Below, one piece after another: positions 1 to 11,546 of a DNA stretch of 64,000 bases (position 1 is its first letter; the number at the start of each line of letters is the position of its first letter). Origin of the DNA: Terebella lapidaria (taxonomy: Eukaryota > Annelida > Polychaeta > Terebellida > Terebellidae). The notes beneath the pieces are model-generated. The model saw only the letters and a list, made by a program, of their open reading frames with translations, searched no databases and was not told the DNA's origin. A program made the translations under genes and the position numbers. The stretch is from assembly GCA_949152475.1 (NCBI GenBank), contig OX424561.1, forward strand, positions 4,588,001 through 4,652,000. Reading direction: 5' to 3'.

Positions 1-11
1 TGTCTGCTGTT

Positions 12-578
12 ATTACCTGTTTCATGGCGATGGATGTGGCGTGGCCTGGGCTGTGATATTGCCCATTGTTATTACCTGTTTCATGGCGATGGACGTGGCG
101 TGGCCTGGGCTGTGATATTGCCCATTGTCATTACCTGTTTCATGGCGATGGACGTGGCGTGGCCTGGGCTAACCATGATATTGCCCGATGTTATTACCTG
201 CTTCATGCCAATGGACGTGGCGTGGCCTGGGCTAACCATGATATTGCCCGATGTTATTACCGGTTTCATGCCGATGGACGTGGCGTGGCCTGGGCTAATC
301 ATGATATTGCCCAATGTTATCACTTGTTTCATGCCGATGAAGGTGGCGTGGCCTGGGCTAACCATGATATTGCCCGATGTTATCACCTGTTTCATGCCGA
401 TGGACGTAGCGTGGCCTGGGCTAACCATGATATTGCCCGCTGTTACTACCTGTTTCATGCCGATGGACGTGACGTGGCCTGGGCTAACTATGATATTGCC
501 CGATGTTATTACCTGTTTCATGCCGATGGACGTGACGTGGCCTGGGCTAGCCATGATATTGCCCGTTGTTATTACCTG
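12..578 (-). repeat. 63-bp minisatellite made from a channel exon edge and its splice donor
   Basis: Ten tandem units repeat the last ~33 bases of the channel exon (encoding PGHATSIGMKQ) plus the first ~28 bases of the following intron. Donor copies begin near 571, 508, 445, 382, 319, 256, 193, 130, 71 and 12 on the plus strand. Spacing is 63 bp for the eight units nearest the exon and about 59 bp for the last two. Every copy keeps the GT of the donor and eight of ten keep CAG|GTRAT. Because 63 is a multiple of three, the channel frame stays open from the exon through eight donors; the stop codon is at 81-83. Each unit also carries a TAG before CCCAGG that resembles a weak acceptor. Confidence 0.9.
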
Positions 579-3500
579 TTTCATGCCGATGGACGTGGCG
601 TGGCCTGGACTGACGGTGATACCCTCGTCTTCAGGGAAGGGCATACGATCCTGTGGATGGACGACCAGTCGCAGTCCTGCAGTATCCCCAACCTCCTTGA
701 CGTATTCGCTCTGGTCAATATTCAGAATCATGTGCAGACCTGCCCGCGGGTGCAAGCATAGATAGAGGTTGGGAAAAGGTCATATATAGGGGACCCCTAT
801 ATTTAATGCCCGGAATCTGAAATTGACCTACTAGTACATGTATATTGAACACATAGGCTGGGTACCGGTACATCACTCCACAAAAACATTAACATCTGCG
901 ACTTGAGACACTTTATTATGATTGAAATGACAACAAATGATGTGAAAGTTATATTCAATATGTACCAAGGTCTGTTGCACCAAGGTTGTTTTGTTCTAGT
1001 ATCTCGAGACACATGAATAGCTGAGTGGCATTTGTGTTTTCTGAACTTATTGGTTTTCCTACAGTCAAGACGTTTGTTCTGAACAACCTCCTTGGCAATG
1101 TATGCTGTGTGTGTCTTACATTCTAAAACAGTAGTTTTACAGTGTAATGAGTAGTACAGTGTGTTAATCCATCTGAATAAATGGCATAGTAATATTTCAT
1201 TGATGTTTTATACCAATATGTAACAAATGAAAAGATGTTCTATTCTGCGACAGTCCTGTATTAAGTTATTCTTGTATAGATTCCCCCTGGATGTGCTCGT
1301 GTCTTTGTCCTTACCGTGGCGTCTGCCAGCCTTGAGAGAATGCTTCAGAGGCAGCGAAGTGTTCGTCCAACCAGAGTTGAATACGTAACAATTTCCGAGG
1401 ATCGGGTTGTAAAATGTGCTGAATTCGCTGCAACGACATAAATCAATAGGCTGAATGATTTCTAAGGATGAAAACAAGAGGTATTGTTAAACTAAACAAT
1501 ATCTAACAGGACTTAAATCTTTCATATTCCGTCAACCTAATTCTTGAATACAATAGCTACATCAATCAATAGGGAAACATCATTTTTGGTGCAATATGTA
1601 ACCATCCAATCCAATTCCAGAGAGACCGCGGCAATGGTGCTTTATATTATTCATGCATTGCCATCTTTGAGCAAAAATTCGCCAGTGTTTTCGATCTGTA
1701 TTGTATCACGACATAGTTTCATTCAAGCTGCATGTAGCTAATACAACTTCCAGAGTTTTTTTTCATATCTAGGCCAGAAAAATATATGTTTACATGTAGT
1801 CCAAATGCAGAGGTTTCAAATCGTCATATTTTCAGCAAAGATAAAGAGTCAGTCTATACTGATTTCCTTGACATGTTCCAAATGCATTATTCTGCCATTT
1901 ACATTGTAACATGGCTAACCTGATAGTGCAGGTGTAGCCGGAGTACTTGCAGTCCAGGATCAGTTGTGACACGCTAGTCCCAAGCGCTGCCTTCTCCTCA
2001 GTTGGTATCTCGGCCAGCTGCTGAGTGAGAGCCTCCTCCTGCTGGAACTCCTCCCGGGTCTGTACCCGCTCCGGGAACTTACTGCCTGGGATAGGCTATC
2101 AGAACAGAACGAAAGGGAAATAGAAATGTACAGAACTCCTGTCCTCCGACAGAATGGCTATATCACTCGATGTAGCTCTGTTATCATTCTTTATTATGAA
2201 CGTATACAGAGCCTATGCTGCTGAAAGTGAGTACGCGACAGTACTGTAGATAAATTATGAGGGGGCATGTTTATTAACGAATTTATCAGATATATTTGTT
2301 AAGACAGAACCTGAGGTTCGGCAGTGGTAGTGGTGGGAGGTGGCGCAGGAGTGGTGGCGGGAGCGGGGGTGGTCGCGGCTGCGCAGTGGGCGGCGTTCGA
2401 GGCGTCACGTCCAGTGCACGTGCCGCACGTGTCCGCGGTGTACGGGTCGTCTGCTGACGTAAAACAGCACGTGCAACAGCACGAAGACTCCGTGCTGACA
2501 GAGGGCGCGCTAGTCGCCGCCACGCTGGCCTCTGTAACAAAAACCCAGTAGAGGAACATGCAGAATACAATTTTGTGATGACAAAATACCTGTTTTGAGG
2601 AGCAATTTTCATTGTCAACGATTTTTCTTATCATCTGTGATAACTACAAAACCATACCTGTCTGGCAGATATATTTGTGTTGAGTTGTGCATAGCTGGTT
2701 TGTGAGTCCGGTGGAGGTGAGCTTTGCACACTCTCCTGAACTGCTGGGTTCCCCCGTGGCCCAGGGCAGGTACGTAGCAGCCACCCCGCCCTTCCACTGC
2801 CACGTGCCCGTCGTGTTGGTAACGTACAGCCAGTAATCCGCCCCGTCCACGGTTGTACTTCAGAGATAGGGAACCGAGCATTACAGGACCGACAACCATA
2901 CCACTAATGTCTAGGACATATTTATAGCTAGACTGTGAGATAACTAGCGTTGTATGTGACCATATAAACTAGAAGAAGTGCTGTCATTACCTTATAGACT
3001 GGAGGAAGCTCAGTTCGGCGCTGTTGCCGACGTTGGAGAGTTCTGACCCTAGGCTGGTGCAGGCGTCTATGGCGTCTGTGTGACTGCGTGTGGCACCAGA
3101 TACCCAGTAACAATTGGACTCGTGTAAACTCCAGCCGTCTTGGCAGATCGTGCCAGCTGTTGGAGGAGGCAATGAATGAGCGATTATCGTTAGGCATACC
3201 AATATGACTCGTGTACAGTCGTGTTCTGACATCTTCTGCTTCAAGTGGTTCAACTGAACACTTTGGGTGCTAACAGTACACGTACGCCTACATACAGTGG
3301 TATGTTTCTCTGTATAGTTTTGTACTAATGGAAAAATATGATGGTAAATATATATGCAAAGAGGTGGTTAAATCTATCTGCTTCTTTGACCACAAACAAC
3401 AATTACTCATCAGTACATTTACATTTCTGTTACATGTAACTTCGTTTCCCCCAAAAGAGGATATTTTCTTTGGGTTCTCGCACACACCTGCCCGCTTGCG

Positions 3501-4964
3501 CCGCCGCTTTCTGCCGCTGCCGATGCCGCCCGCGACGGCGGAGGCGCGGACCGGACTCATGTTGCACACGGTGACGGCGGGGAAGGTGAGTTTGTTCTCG
3601 TGGTACAACTTGATGGTCACGTCCACGTTGTAGCTGAAGAACGTGATGGTGATTGCCGACAGGTTGTAGAGCAGCGCACCCACCGTGATAGCCGTCATGA
3701 TGCTCCAGAACGCTTTCTTCACCGGACCTACCGGGTGGTAAAGTGGGTCCAAATCTAAGTTTATATGTCCATGCTTAAAGGGTATATATCACGAAAATTG
3801 GATATTGGTTTTTCTTATGTATGTGAAAGCACTATTTGAACTGAACAAAATGGTATTCACAGCATATTGATATCATGATTTCTTCCAAAGTTATGACACT
3901 TTATACACATACATTTTTACAGAATCTGACAACAGAGTCTGACAGCTAATTAATATGCAAATGAGATGTATGACGTCATTGACAGACTGCTTTTTAATTA
4001 GGCATTTTTAAATTTGTATCTATATTTGTTCACCAAAGCCCATTTTTTATGCTTTTTAGTTCGAATAGTCAGTGATTTCAAGAGATTCTTGGTTGTCATA
4101 GCAACCAATGGACTGGCTGGGCCCTTAGCAACCATGGTTGCTAAGGTCAATATCTAATTAAAAACAAGATATACATGTATGAAACCATTTCAGACAACCA
4201 TGGCAACCAAAATCGATATGCACTCACTGACTATTCCTACTGAACGATATATCTGATGAGTTTAGCTTAAATGCTTAATTGTGACATGTTAAATCGCCTA
4301 ATTAAAAAGCAAGCTGTCAATGACGTCACACATCTCATTTGCATACTAATTAGCTGACAGATTTTTCAAGACTATCTGGAGAAATTTGCCGGATTTTCCG
4401 TATAAAAATAGCTATAACTTTTTAACAAATCGAGATATCAACATTCTGTAAAGACCGTTCTATTCAGCTCCACGAGTGGCTTCAAATAAGCTGATGTCAT
4501 ATTTTCGTGATACCTTTAATATATTATTTGTACTTTATCGACATCATATATTCATTCCAAGATATGTAGGCCTATTGAAACAAGCGACTATATGCCTAAA
4601 ATAAGTGATGTATCCCCAAGTCTATATAGTTTGGGCCCTATAGCTGTTGGATGGTGAGTGCAAATCTTTGAAACGTATAGCAGTTCGACACGTTCAATAT
4701 CGTGAAATTACTCACCCTTGGCGTGTGTGACGTGCGGTATGCCATGAGCAGTGGTCTGCTCCTTAAGGCCCGTCCAGATGTCGGCGACTGTGACATCCCT
4801 CCGCCCGCCCTCGGGGTAGTCCGCGGAGGTCAGGAACTGGTAGAACTGCTGCTGACCCTTGCCCGAGACGGGGCCGTCCAGCTTGCCCGACGCCATCATG
4901 TTGGTCGGGTCGAACGGGTCCCCTGGAATCATGGAAGGCCGCGGCTTGCGGCTCTGTCGGCGTC
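576..4964 (-). CDS. DEG/ENaC/ASIC-family sodium channel, partial (five exons)
   Basis: Five minus-strand exons with matching phases: 4716-4964, 3488-3727, 1920-2085, 1315-1427 and 576-739. They encode, in order, the cytoplasmic N-terminus with the conserved His-Gly gating motif (TTAHGIPHV), the first membrane helix followed by the family signature FPAVTVCNMSPVR, a loop with LILDCKYSGYTC, the finger/palm signature FSTFYNPILGNCYVFNSG, and GLRLVVHPQ with PFPEDEG. These match the extracellular core of epithelial and acid-sensing sodium channels, trimeric cation channels of the plasma membrane. Each junction has GT-AG ends and keeps the frame (phases 1, 1, 2, 1). The C-terminal exons, including the second membrane helix, lie beyond the left edge. 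Any exon upstream of 4964 was not found; ATG codons within 4716-4964 could start the protein if that upstream exon is untranslated. A basic run, RKRRRKR, sits just before the second junction. Family call is firm; subfamily and ligand are unknown. Confidence 0.9.
2270..2275 (-). promoter_or_regulatory. polyadenylation signal AATAAA of the lectin gene
   Basis: The plus strand reads tttatt, so the minus strand carries a canonical AATAAA about 24 bases past the lectin stop codon. It supports transcript termination inside the channel intron. Confidence 0.5.
2299..3232 (-). CDS. secreted C-type lectin-domain protein with Cys-rich, Thr/Pro-rich tail
   Basis: Three minus-strand exons, 2991-3232, 2658-2857 and 2299-2531, join in phase (2, then 1) to give 224 residues. 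Residues 1-27 look like a signal peptide (hydrophobic core VILVCLTIIA). Residues 30-146 form a long-form C-type lectin domain with cysteines at about 30, 41, 58, 124, 137 and 145 and the WQW/YLPW/YIC landmarks. The calcium-site motif is EPS (117-119) rather than EPN or QPD, and there is no WND, so classical calcium-dependent sugar binding is doubtful. Residues 148-224 hold a cysteine cluster (SSCCCTCC) and then a Thr/Pro/Ala stretch like a short O-glycosylated stalk. The whole gene lies in one intron of the channel gene on the same strand, with its own start, stop and poly(A) signal. Alternative: a venom or immune-type lectin, as such small secreted lectins often are in invertebrates. Confidence 0.85.
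3345..3356 (-). promoter_or_regulatory. possible TATA box for the lectin gene
   Basis: The minus strand reads CATATATATTTA about 115 bases upstream of the lectin ATG. Position and sequence fit a TATA box, but the region is AT-rich and this may be chance. Confidence 0.25.
3775..4519. mobile_element. foldback MITE with TTAA ends, inside a channel intron
   Basis: A 745-bp palindromic element. The left end TTAAAGGGTATATATCACG mirrors the right end, whose reverse complement begins TTAAAGGTATCACG. TTAA at both ends suggests a TTAA target duplication, as used by piggyBac-type elements; this is inferred from the ends only. The arms contain mirrored copies of an octamer-like ATGCAAAT (near 3955 and 4338) and a CRE-like TGACGTCA (near 3970 and 4321), and the centre carries mirrored GCAACCATGG-type stretches. 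No open frame for a transposase is present, so it would be non-autonomous. Confidence 0.75.
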
Positions 4965-7700
4965 CTGTACGGGCAGCAATTGTTATATTTTTGATACAAC
5001 AAATTAATAAAAATCTGATTGAATACAATTGCATCATCACAACCAAAAAGCCAGTGAAAATTTTTAAAGCCAGTCAGCAAACACAAATGTAGGCCTGAAT
5101 GCCATTATTTCTAGAATTCTACATTTTTAATGTAGAGAAGCTACATGTATCGAGACAATGTTACGAATCGATTGCGATCAAGGTGTGCTCAGATTATCAG
5201 AATAGATGGTACTGAAGTTCTTGACATTTGTAACGATTATGTCTACGCGCAAGTCATAACTCCGTACCAGTTATCATGAACAATTCACAATGACAAATGT
5301 CTCGCGACTTTCCCTCTTGCTGCGATTGGCACATCATCTGAGTGAGGTTTGTGCGAACTGAGCAGTAATCCAGCACGCGACACCGGTGACGGACTATTAT
5401 TCTAGCTCGGTTCAGTGACCTGGATGGATCGCAGGATAGCTAATTCGTTGATTCTGCAATATCCCGTACTACCTGGGCTGATTATTAGTTAAGCCATCGT
5501 TAACCGATCTTAAGCATATGTTACATCTACAACTATTGTTTTTATTAACTCATTATTATCTACTCAATTGAGGCGCTTGTAAATCCAAAATGTAATTAAA
5601 CGTTTACGATCTTTTGTATCATTGGGAATGCTGAATTGAATACATTTCCAATTGAAAGCCTGCCCTGAATCAACGGACTGAATTCACTATTCTTTAAAAT
5701 TCATGAATCTGATAACGAAGCCTCGGAACGTACATTCTTATGCGAAATTCACTACGTACCTATTGGCATGGTGATCGTGAATAAATGTTTGAATAAAAAA
5801 TATTGAATGAACCAGATCACCAGATCAAAATTGTTGAATTTCCGGTCGAGTTTCGTTCGTTGGAATTCAACGATATAATAAACAACTAAACCTGACGTCA
5901 GAAATAACAAGTAGCATATCCATTATGGCCAAACATGCGGTACGAGATATTCCGACAGTATTGTGAATTCCAAAATTACCCATCCGATGTTATATTCCTT
6001 GGGTAGTCAAAATTTTTATGTTGAGAATAATATCTCATTGACAAAAAGCTGTAAACACATGTATCATATCCGTTGTCCAAGCTTCAAGCTTGATACAAGA
6101 TGAAGGACAATCAGAAAACAGAAAAAAAAACAGGTGAGAAAGTTCTGATGATTCTTGTTCGAAATCAAGACTGTGACATCCCCCAGTCAGTCTGCCACTG
6201 TTGGTCACTGGGGACTTGTGTCAGGAGAGGGGCCATCTCGGGCCATCTATAGTGTTTGTCCACCGTGTTCCGCAAAGTTTTTATCAATCGGCCCCCGGGG
6301 AAGGCTTCTTGGACGTTTACAAACAGGGACTATTGGCATAAGGTCTCCTAGCCTCCACTGGGACTGTCGTGGGGGGGGGGGGGGGGAATAGAGTGGGCCG
6401 AAGAAAAATTCGGCTAAGTGACCTTGTTCAACATTCTTTACGGGGTGATCAAAAAGTTTTAAGACATAAAAAAAATCACGAAAGGCCTTGACATTCGTGC
6501 ATAATGCATTTCTTTGGTCTGAAAATAGAACTTATAACAGATTTATCATGCAGTTGAGGTTACATACCGGTACATGGGAAACATCCATTGTGTGACTATA
6601 TTCAGATGATCCGTCCATATTTTTGGAACACCTGGTATAGTTCGATCATGCGGAACCACGAATGGAAGACGTGTCGGATTGTTCCCAAAAGGCAGCGAGT
6701 TTTGGTTCCAAAAGACAGGTGCAAAACAATATAAATCCTTAACCTAACATGTCGCCAGTTACTTTACATTCCGACCGACAAATGTCTCCTTGTCGTTACG
6801 ATTTGTGTCACTCGCTCTCGAGGTCAGCCCTGAAGGTCGCACCAGTAAATGCCGTTCTACCTCAGTGATCTAACGACGTCCCACATGGATTTATGTCAAG
6901 GTTATATGGCATCGTTTCGTCATAGAATCGACGAGAAAATGCAGGATGGTGATGAAGATTCCATAAATGTTCCAGGTTTGTTGGTCAAAGGCAGTGTCTG
7001 GTCAGAATAAAAGTGTTTAGTTTCAGACTCTAAGAATAACGCTATCCGATTTACATACCGGTACATGATTGGTCTATGTCTGTGTCCCTTTCCATTGCTG
7101 AAGACTTATGGGTCGATTACAAAAAGCAATTCATTCAAACCTGAACTGATTTTGACTTAGTTACATTGAATCCAATTTGAAGAAAATGAACTCATTTATA
7201 TCGATGATAATAAAAAAATTAAATTTTAGGAAACCGAATCACGTGCATTGACAATGAATTATCTGTGAGCTTAACAAATTCATATTCGATATTGATAATC
7301 GGTGAACAACGATGAATGGAACAATCTAGACTCATATAGACGTCCATGCACGCCGAGCAAGGTAATAAAGGCCAAAATTCAAGTTGACAATAGCAATTTA
7401 ATTACACTACTTGTCAAGTTCCGTCGAAGCTAAATGGACACTGAAAAGAAGGTTACAATATTTTCTTCAGATGTGTTTGTGAACAGACGAGATATCGGTC
7501 AGTGACATACTGACTCCATGTCAAAGACAAACAATGCCAAGAGCTTGGACAAACTGGCGCTTGTGTAATAGAATCGATCAGTGTACATTCAGGCAGCCGG
7601 AGCCATGCCCTGAGAACCGAGCGCCAGAGTCAACAGAGGGACGCCTGTCCGAGACCGGGAACTGAAAACATCACAGCAGAGTGCACGTGAGCATGAAAGG
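4965..7700. other. stretch upstream of the channel exons, no gene recognised
   Basis: AT-rich DNA 5' of the first visible channel exon. It includes a run of 16 G at 6371-6386. A missing 5' exon of the channel could lie here or further right, but I could not identify one with matching phase. Confidence 0.4.
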
Positions 7701-7709
7701 TAACTATTG

Positions 7710-7850
7710 TCAAAGCTGGGAGTCTTGATCCGGTGTAGAAATACAGACATCAATGTCAGGATGTAAGTCAACTTCCCCGCTGTCGATACTCCACTGTGGC
7801 GTGTAGAACGGTAATTCCTTCTGTCGCCGATCCTCCAGGGTTTCAATCAT
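7710..7850 (-). CDS. candidate terminal coding exon, unknown protein
   Basis: A minus-strand frame from an ATG at 7848-7850 to a TGA at 7710-7712 gives 46 residues of protein-like, charge-rich composition (for example LEDRRQKELPFYTPQW and DSGEVDLHPDIDV). The frame stays open for about 60 bases upstream of the ATG, where several AG dinucleotides could serve as an acceptor. It could be the last exon of a minus-strand gene lying to the right. I do not recognise the family. It does not join the channel exon at 4716-4964 in a compatible phase. Confidence 0.35.
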   Translation of the reverse strand: MIETLEDRRQKELPFYTPQWSIDSGEVDLHPDIDVCISTPDQDSQL

Positions 7851-7911
7851 TACTTTTCGACGGATGTCATGTGATGTAACTCTCAGCTCATGTGTGACCG
7901 ACAGGTTATGT

Positions 7912-9485
7912 TACTAAAATTCATATGAATGAAGCTAAACCTGTGATTAAAACCATTATATTGTAGAGAATTTGAAGACCATCGCCTTAAAGAGCCTACA
8001 TGTAGCCAGTAATTGAGTTTCCGAGAAATATACATGTGCAATACACGGCTAATCTGTGAAGAATATGCCAAATTACTTTGCACTGAAGGTGGCTTTATTG
8101 GCTTCACCATAACCTTATGTTATTGGTAAAAGCTCGATATTTGCACTTATGGTTTGGATTGAAGTCCAACCAACTAAACTATGGGACACATCCAAACTAC
8201 AAGTGTGTTTTATAAGATTGACATGGTGAGCGTGAGTTACATCCACCGGGGGTGAACTGGAACACAACACCACGTGTTTGTAAACACTATTAAGCCATGC
8301 TTTAGTGATTATGTCGATTCCCTTTGTTAAACCAAACATATAACATCTAGTACACACTCATCATCACTGTTTGCATGCATGCCTTGTTACGATGTATGGA
8401 ATTACTGCTGACAAGAACTTCACGCTTTTACACGGGACTACTTGCTTGGCGTAATGATCGCTGCATCACAACCATGTAATGCGCACTAATACACATGATG
8501 TTCTCAGATCGATGAGTCATGCAACCAAAGAAATAATCAATCAAGTAGGTAAATTTGTGTGGGGAATAAGATAGAGACAGAAGGTTTATATATTTTATAT
8601 ACATTTTTTTAACTTACGAAAATTGAGAAAATTCAACTTTATTTTTGTTGTAGGTATTCTAGCAGTAAGTAATCACCAATAATAAGGATTGTCAAACGTC
8701 AAAAAATGGCCTTTCTAGCATTTCAGTTACTACAAAAATCAGTGGCATATAGGCCTAATCAGAAAGTTCATGAGACTTAGTATTTTATGAGAAAAAAACT
8801 CTTCCCGTTTCACATATTATGTACTATGAAAATATTTTTTTGTCAATATTGTAATGATTTGTTGATTATTAGCAATATATAAGCCACAGAATTTTTGAAA
8901 AAAAACAATGACGTGCCGCGTATATAAATATATCATTTAGCGTGAGTAGATGACCGCTATGATTTGTACATGCATGTCGAAACTAGGACTTCGATAGCGA
9001 ATGGAAACTAGGAACTCGACAATTCGAAGCGATAATTTTTATAAACACAGGGAATGTGAATCAGACGATGCATTCATCGAGGTAAAACTGATTGTTGGTT
9101 ACTAGTATCCTATAAATGTCATTGGAACTTAAATATTGATAAAAATACGCCCGGGCATAAAAATGATCTCTGACCATGCTGGAAAGTTCACTTGACACCA
9201 TCAAGAAGCACATACACTTCATTGTAATGTTTTGCTGGAAAATATTTTTATCAATCTACTTTTTTTCTCCGAGTAAATTTAGTATGTGAAAGCCTTGTGT
9301 ATGACTTCTAATATTAAAAAATCAGAATATGTTATAGGAATAGATTGTTCGCTATGAGCACTTGACTGACACCTGGCGAATACCTCAACAAACAAACGCC
9401 AAAAAAGGGCCGATTTACTCAGTTGTGCTTTCGCCCAGAGAACGCTTATTTCATTTTGGAAACTTACATATAGGAAGGCAAATGG
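7912..9485. other. intergenic stretch, nothing recognised
   Basis: AT-rich sequence with short open frames on both strands that show no family resemblance. Confidence 0.4.
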
Positions 9486-11546
9486 TTGTCCTACAAGCAT
9501 ACAGACTAGAGCCTTCCTACATCATAACCTGTGCATTCTGAGCAGAAACTGTGATATTCAAAATAATATAGTGCCTTCATTCTCCGTTTTGACCATACAA
9601 AGAAAATCAATACCGGTCCATAATCTAAATGATCATTACGCCCTTACCAGATCACGTTTCGGTGTATTCAGTTTGACGGATGATCACTGATTTCCAGCTA
9701 TTTTTACATCTTGTGTAACAATTTCTGTGAACATTCCTGTGGGAATATATCTTATCATATGATTTGATTTGGTATTTTAAGTTATTTTCACTGAAGGTTG
9801 TTGTTCAGTAATGTTTATAGTATTTTAAATAGTGACTGACACTGTCTGTCCCTGGTGACACCAATGTGATTAGCTGGTGATCGGGCTTTGTTTCACTCAG
9901 TTTTTGTATTGTCATCATCAAAATTTTGTGGCAGTAATGTATCAACACCTGCATATAATTGTTGTCAAGGAACAGGCCAGCGTGAATGTTCATCGAGATT
10001 GTGATGTTTTACTTAGACGCCTAGAAGGTGGGAGGTTACATCAGCGAGATGTGTTGTGTTCAAAGACGCAGAAATACTTTTGTCGGGTCTGAGAATCCAT
10101 GAGCTTGTTCCGTTTTCAATTCGCTGGTGGGCGTTGCAATCGATGTTGCGCTTCATCGAGCGGTCAATAATATTTGATGTTACACGTGGATGCTCCCGGC
10201 AGACTACTTGGCCACTAAGTACAAAGACAGGGGGCTATTAATCCGGGACTTGTCCGGAAATACGACCGGGGTAAACGCGGCTTCTATTTCCTGTCAACTC
10301 GTTCTTTGCCCTGCTTACGAGAGTGGAACGTTAAATTAGTTGTAAGAGGGTGATGTTTATACAAGGAAACGTGAGGCAGCGCCACCCTGCGGACATTTAC
10401 CATCCCTGTCAGCAGACTCGTCGTAACAGTTTAACATAGTATCGACTGATGAGCTCATGTTATCTGCGAATGATATATACTGGCTTGATCCCAATTATCA
10501 AAGATGTATTCTTTGATAATTGTCCTACAAGCATACAGACTAGAGCCTTCCTACATCATAACCTGTGCATTCTGAGCAGAAACTGTGATATTCAAAATAA
10601 TATAGTGCCTTCATTCTCCGTTTTGACCATACAAAGAAAATCAATACCGGTCCATAATCTAAATGATCATTACGCCCTTACCAGATCACGTTTCGGTGTA
10701 TTCAGTTTGACGGATGATCACTGATTTCCAGCTATTTTTACATCTTGTGTAACAATTTCTGTGAACATTCCTGTGGGAATATATCTTAACATATGATTTG
10801 ATTTGGTATTTTAAGTTATTTTCACTGAAGGTTGTTGTTCAGTAATGTTTATAGTATTTTAAATAGTGACTGACACTGTCTGTCCCTGGTGACACCAATG
10901 TGATTAGCTGGTGATCGGGCTTTGTTTCACTCAGTTTTTGTATTGTCATCATCAAAATTTTGTGGCAGTAATGTATCAACACCTGCATATAATTGTTGTC
11001 AAGGAACAGGCCAGCGTGAATGTTCATCGAGATTGTGATGTTTTACTTAGACGCCTAGAAGGTGGGAGGTTACATCAGCGAGATGTGTTGTGTTCAAAGA
11101 CGCAGAAATACTTTTGTCGGGTCTGAGAATCCATGAGCTTGTTCCGTTTTCAATTCGCTGGTGGGCGTTGCAATCGATGTTGCGCTTCATCGAGCGGTCA
11201 ATAATATTTGATGTTACACGTGGATGCTCCCGGCAGACTACTTGGCCACTAAGTACAAAGACAGGGGGCTATTAATCCGGGACTTGTCCGGAAATACGAC
11301 CGGGGTAAACGCGGCTTCTATTTCCTGTCAACTCGTTCTTTGCCCTGCTTACGAGAGTGGAACGTTAAATTAGTTGTAAGAGGGTGATGTTTATACAAGG
11401 AAACGTGAGGCAGCGCCACCCTGCGGACATTTACCATCCCTGTCAGCAGACTCGTCGTAACAGTTTAACATAGTATCGACTGATGAGCTCATGTTATCTG
11501 CGAATGATATATACTGGCTTGATCCCAATTATCAAAGATGTATTCT
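9486..11546. repeat. near-perfect 1,027-bp tandem duplication
   Basis: Copies at 9486-10512 and 10520-11546 are offset by exactly 1,034 bp and separated by 7 bases (ttgataa). I saw one substitution between them (cttatcatat versus cttaacatat near 9752 and 10786). The junction forms a perfect hairpin: CAATTATCAAAGA (10492-10504), a five-base loop, and its complement (10510-10522). Each copy includes a degenerate member of the interspersed repeat seen at 31.9 and 32.3 kb. No gene is recognised inside. It may be a very recent duplication or an assembly duplicate of two haplotypes. Confidence 0.9.

Noticed and set aside
34-765. Long plus-strand frames of 243 and 231 codons over the left minisatellite
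   Set aside because: They arise because the 63-bp unit is a multiple of three. The minus strand carries the real channel exon.
9805-11275. Pairs of identical short frames 1,034 bp apart
   Set aside because: They are duplicated only because the whole DNA block is duplicated; no coding features are present.
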